Shown here: piece by piece, positions 5,558 to 6,615 of the stretch
Position numbering within the stretch: position 1 is the first letter of the stretch
Layout: each line of letters opens with the position of its first letter
NCBI GenBank assembly: GCA_900555785.1
Contig: USMO01000093.1
Coordinates: 1-6,615, forward strand
Direction: 5' to 3'
DNA: 6,615 bases
Origin: an uncultured Eubacteriales bacterium
GTDB taxonomy: Bacteria; Bacillota; Clostridia; Oscillospirales; CAG-272
Notes under the pieces: model-generated
The model's database searches: none
Seen by the model: only the letters and a program-made list of their open reading frames with translations
What the model was told of the DNA's origin: nothing
Made by a program: the position numbers and the translations under genes

Positions 5558-5586
5558 TTTACAAATCGCCGGGTTTGTGGTACAAT
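5558..5586 (+). promoter_or_regulatory. Sigma-A type promoter for the CPBP protease gene
   Basis: The -35 box TTTACA (5558-5563) and -10 box TACAAT (5581-5586) are separated by exactly 17 bp, each one mismatch from consensus. A TG (5578-5579) one base upstream of the -10 makes an extended -10. Transcription should begin near 5593, giving a leader of about 30 nt before the ATG at 5623. Confidence 0.88.
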
Positions 5587-5605
5587 AGAGAATATCCAAG
5601 AAAGA

Positions 5606-5611
5606 AAGGAG
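5606..5611 (+). promoter_or_regulatory. Ribosome binding site for the CPBP protease gene
   Basis: AAGGAG, within AGAAAGGAG, lies 11 nt before the ATG at 5623. The spacing is slightly long, but no other start codon lies nearby in this frame. Confidence 0.7.
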
Positions 5612-5622
5612 CACAGACGCAA

Positions 5623-6615
5623 ATGCAGCAGCTGACAACCAATGAAGCCTATTATCGCCGGGTTGTGAACGCGCTCGGCATCGGGCTGTTGTTTTTCCTG
5701 CTCTTCCTCTTGCTGATGTCGCTTGCTGTTGGGACATTGCAGATTGCCCTGGATGCATTGCCGCTCTCGGACACCGCCGCAAAGGTGACCTACCAACTGA
5801 TTTACGGCGCGCTGTACCTTGCCGTGTTCATGTGTCCGGTGCCCATCATGCGCGCGTTCCTCCGGGGGGCAAAGCTGCCCTGGCAGCCGATGCGCGCCGC
5901 AGAGCCGGTCTCCCGCTGCCTGCCCCTGATTGTGCTGGGCGGCATTACAATGATTCTGGCGCAATCCTATATCAACGCGGGATTGGTCAGCATCTTTGAC
6001 CTGAACAGCGGCATCGAATCGGTTCTGCCGTCAACGGGCGGCAGCATGTCCAACCTGGACCTGGTGCTCTCCTTCATCGTTCTGGCGGTTGTTCCGGCAT
6101 TCTGCGAGGAGTTTTTGTTCCGCGGCGCAATCTTAACCAATCTGCTGCCGTTCGGGCGCGGTACGGCGGTGCTGGTCAGCGCGCTGGCATTCGGGCTGAT
6201 GCATCAGAATCTGGCGCAGTTCCTGTACGCCTTCTGCGCGGGTATTCTGCTGGGCGTGATTTATGAGAAGACCGGCAGCATCTGGAACGGTGTGGTTCTG
6301 CACCTGCTCAACAATGCATCCTCGTTGCTGTCAACGGTCCTGTTGCAGCGGCTGGGGGAGAAGAATGGGACGGTTGCCGTGCTGATTCTGGACGCGGTGC
6401 TGTTCCTCCTTGGTATCCTCTCAATCGTGGTGCTGACCGTTCGGGTCTCGCGCAAGCCGGACCTGCAGGACGGCGCGTTCGGGCGCTCCCTGCCGGTGTC
6501 GGAGGCTTATGCAGAGCATCCGGTCGCACCGGCGCGTGCAGCGCGGTTGTTGGTCGCTTCGCCGTTCGGCGTATTCCTGATTGCCTGCGCGGTGCTGGCG
6601 GTCCTGACCGCGCTG
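5623..6615 (+). CDS. CPBP-family intramembrane metalloprotease (3' truncated by window edge)
   Basis: The frame is open for 331 codons from the ATG at 5623 to the right edge without a stop. It is an integral membrane protein of the CPBP (CAAX protease / bacteriocin-processing, Abi/Rce1-like) family. All core motifs are visible: CEEFLFRG at 161-168 (EExxxR with Glu162, Glu163 and Arg167), FGLMH at 190-194 with His194, and HLLNN at 227-231 with His227 and Asn231. Hydrophobic segments are roughly at 17-37, 57-76, 101-121, 146-160, 179-193, 197-214, 252-274 and 310-331. A polar linker (275-309) precedes the last one, so at least one more membrane segment is under way at the edge. These proteases cleave or process prenylated or peptide substrates in the membrane; some confer bacteriocin self-immunity. 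It has its own promoter and follows the operon terminator, so it appears functionally separate from the sugar genes. The substrate is unknown. Confidence 0.9.
   Translation, partial: MQQLTTNEAYYRRVVNALGIGLLFFLLFLLLMSLAVGTLQIALDALPLSDTAAKVTYQLIYGALYLAVFMCPVPIMRAFLRGAKLPWQPMRAAEPVSRCLPLIVLGGITMILAQSYINAGLVSIFDLNSGIESVLPSTGGSMSNLDLVLSFIVLAVVPAFCEEFLFRGAILTNLLPFGRGTAVLVSALAFGLMHQNLAQFLYAFCAGILLGVIYEKTGSIWNGVVLHLLNNASSLLSTVLLQRLGEKNGTVAVLILDAVLFLLGILSIVVLTVRVSRKPDLQDGAFGRSLPVSEAYAEHPVAPARAARLLVASPFGVFLIACAVLAVLTAL

Noticed and set aside
5535..6615. CPBP protease as part of the sugar operon or of a bacteriocin locus
   Set aside because: It has its own promoter after a strong terminator, and no precursor peptide or bacteriocin transporter lies in the window, so no functional link can be claimed.

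Overview
The window carries most of a carbohydrate-catabolic gene cluster on the + strand, followed by an independently transcribed membrane protease gene. Composition is GC-rich (by eye well above 50%). Shine-Dalgarno sites are strong and AG-rich, genes are tightly packed, and intrinsic terminator and sigma-A type promoter signals are clear. Together with the protein families this suggests a high-GC anaerobic Firmicute of the Clostridia/Oscillospiraceae kind. That placement is an inference from style, not from a marker gene.

Region 1 (1-4048) is one compact operon segment: the C-terminal part of an FGGY carbohydrate kinase (cut by the left edge), a triosephosphate-isomerase-fold protein, a YjbQ/UPF0047 protein, an L-arabinose/L-fucose-isomerase-family sugar isomerase and a SIS-domain phosphosugar isomerase. 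Junctions are an ATGA overlap or gaps of 1 to 10 nt, so co-translation is likely.

Region 2 (4049-4180) is a 132-nt gap holding two perfect hairpins in tandem, one with a stem of 13 to 14 bp, but no T-tract. It looks more like an inserted palindromic repeat or an RNA-processing/attenuation element than a classical terminator.

Region 3 (4181-5488) has a second YjbQ paralogue with a C-terminal extension and a small transaldolase-family protein. The latter's active-site residues (Q59, Y132, K86) match fructose-6-phosphate aldolase (FSA) rather than true transaldolase. A textbook intrinsic terminator (5497-5534) closes the cluster.

Region 4 (5535-6615) has a consensus-like promoter with a 17-bp spacer and extended -10, then a CPBP-family (CAAX protease/bacteriocin-processing type) membrane protein that runs off the right edge.

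A plausible reading of the cluster is: aldose to ketose (isomerase), ketose to ketose phosphate (FGGY kinase), aldol cleavage (FSA-like enzyme), and phosphosugar rearrangements by the TIM-like and SIS proteins. The substrate cannot be read from the sequence. The unusual part is the pair of divergent YjbQ proteins embedded in this pathway, together with substitutions at key positions of the TIM-like and SIS enzymes. This suggests a non-standard sugar route in which YjbQ proteins may have a catalytic role. No transporter, regulator, tRNA, rRNA, CRISPR array or transposase is visible.
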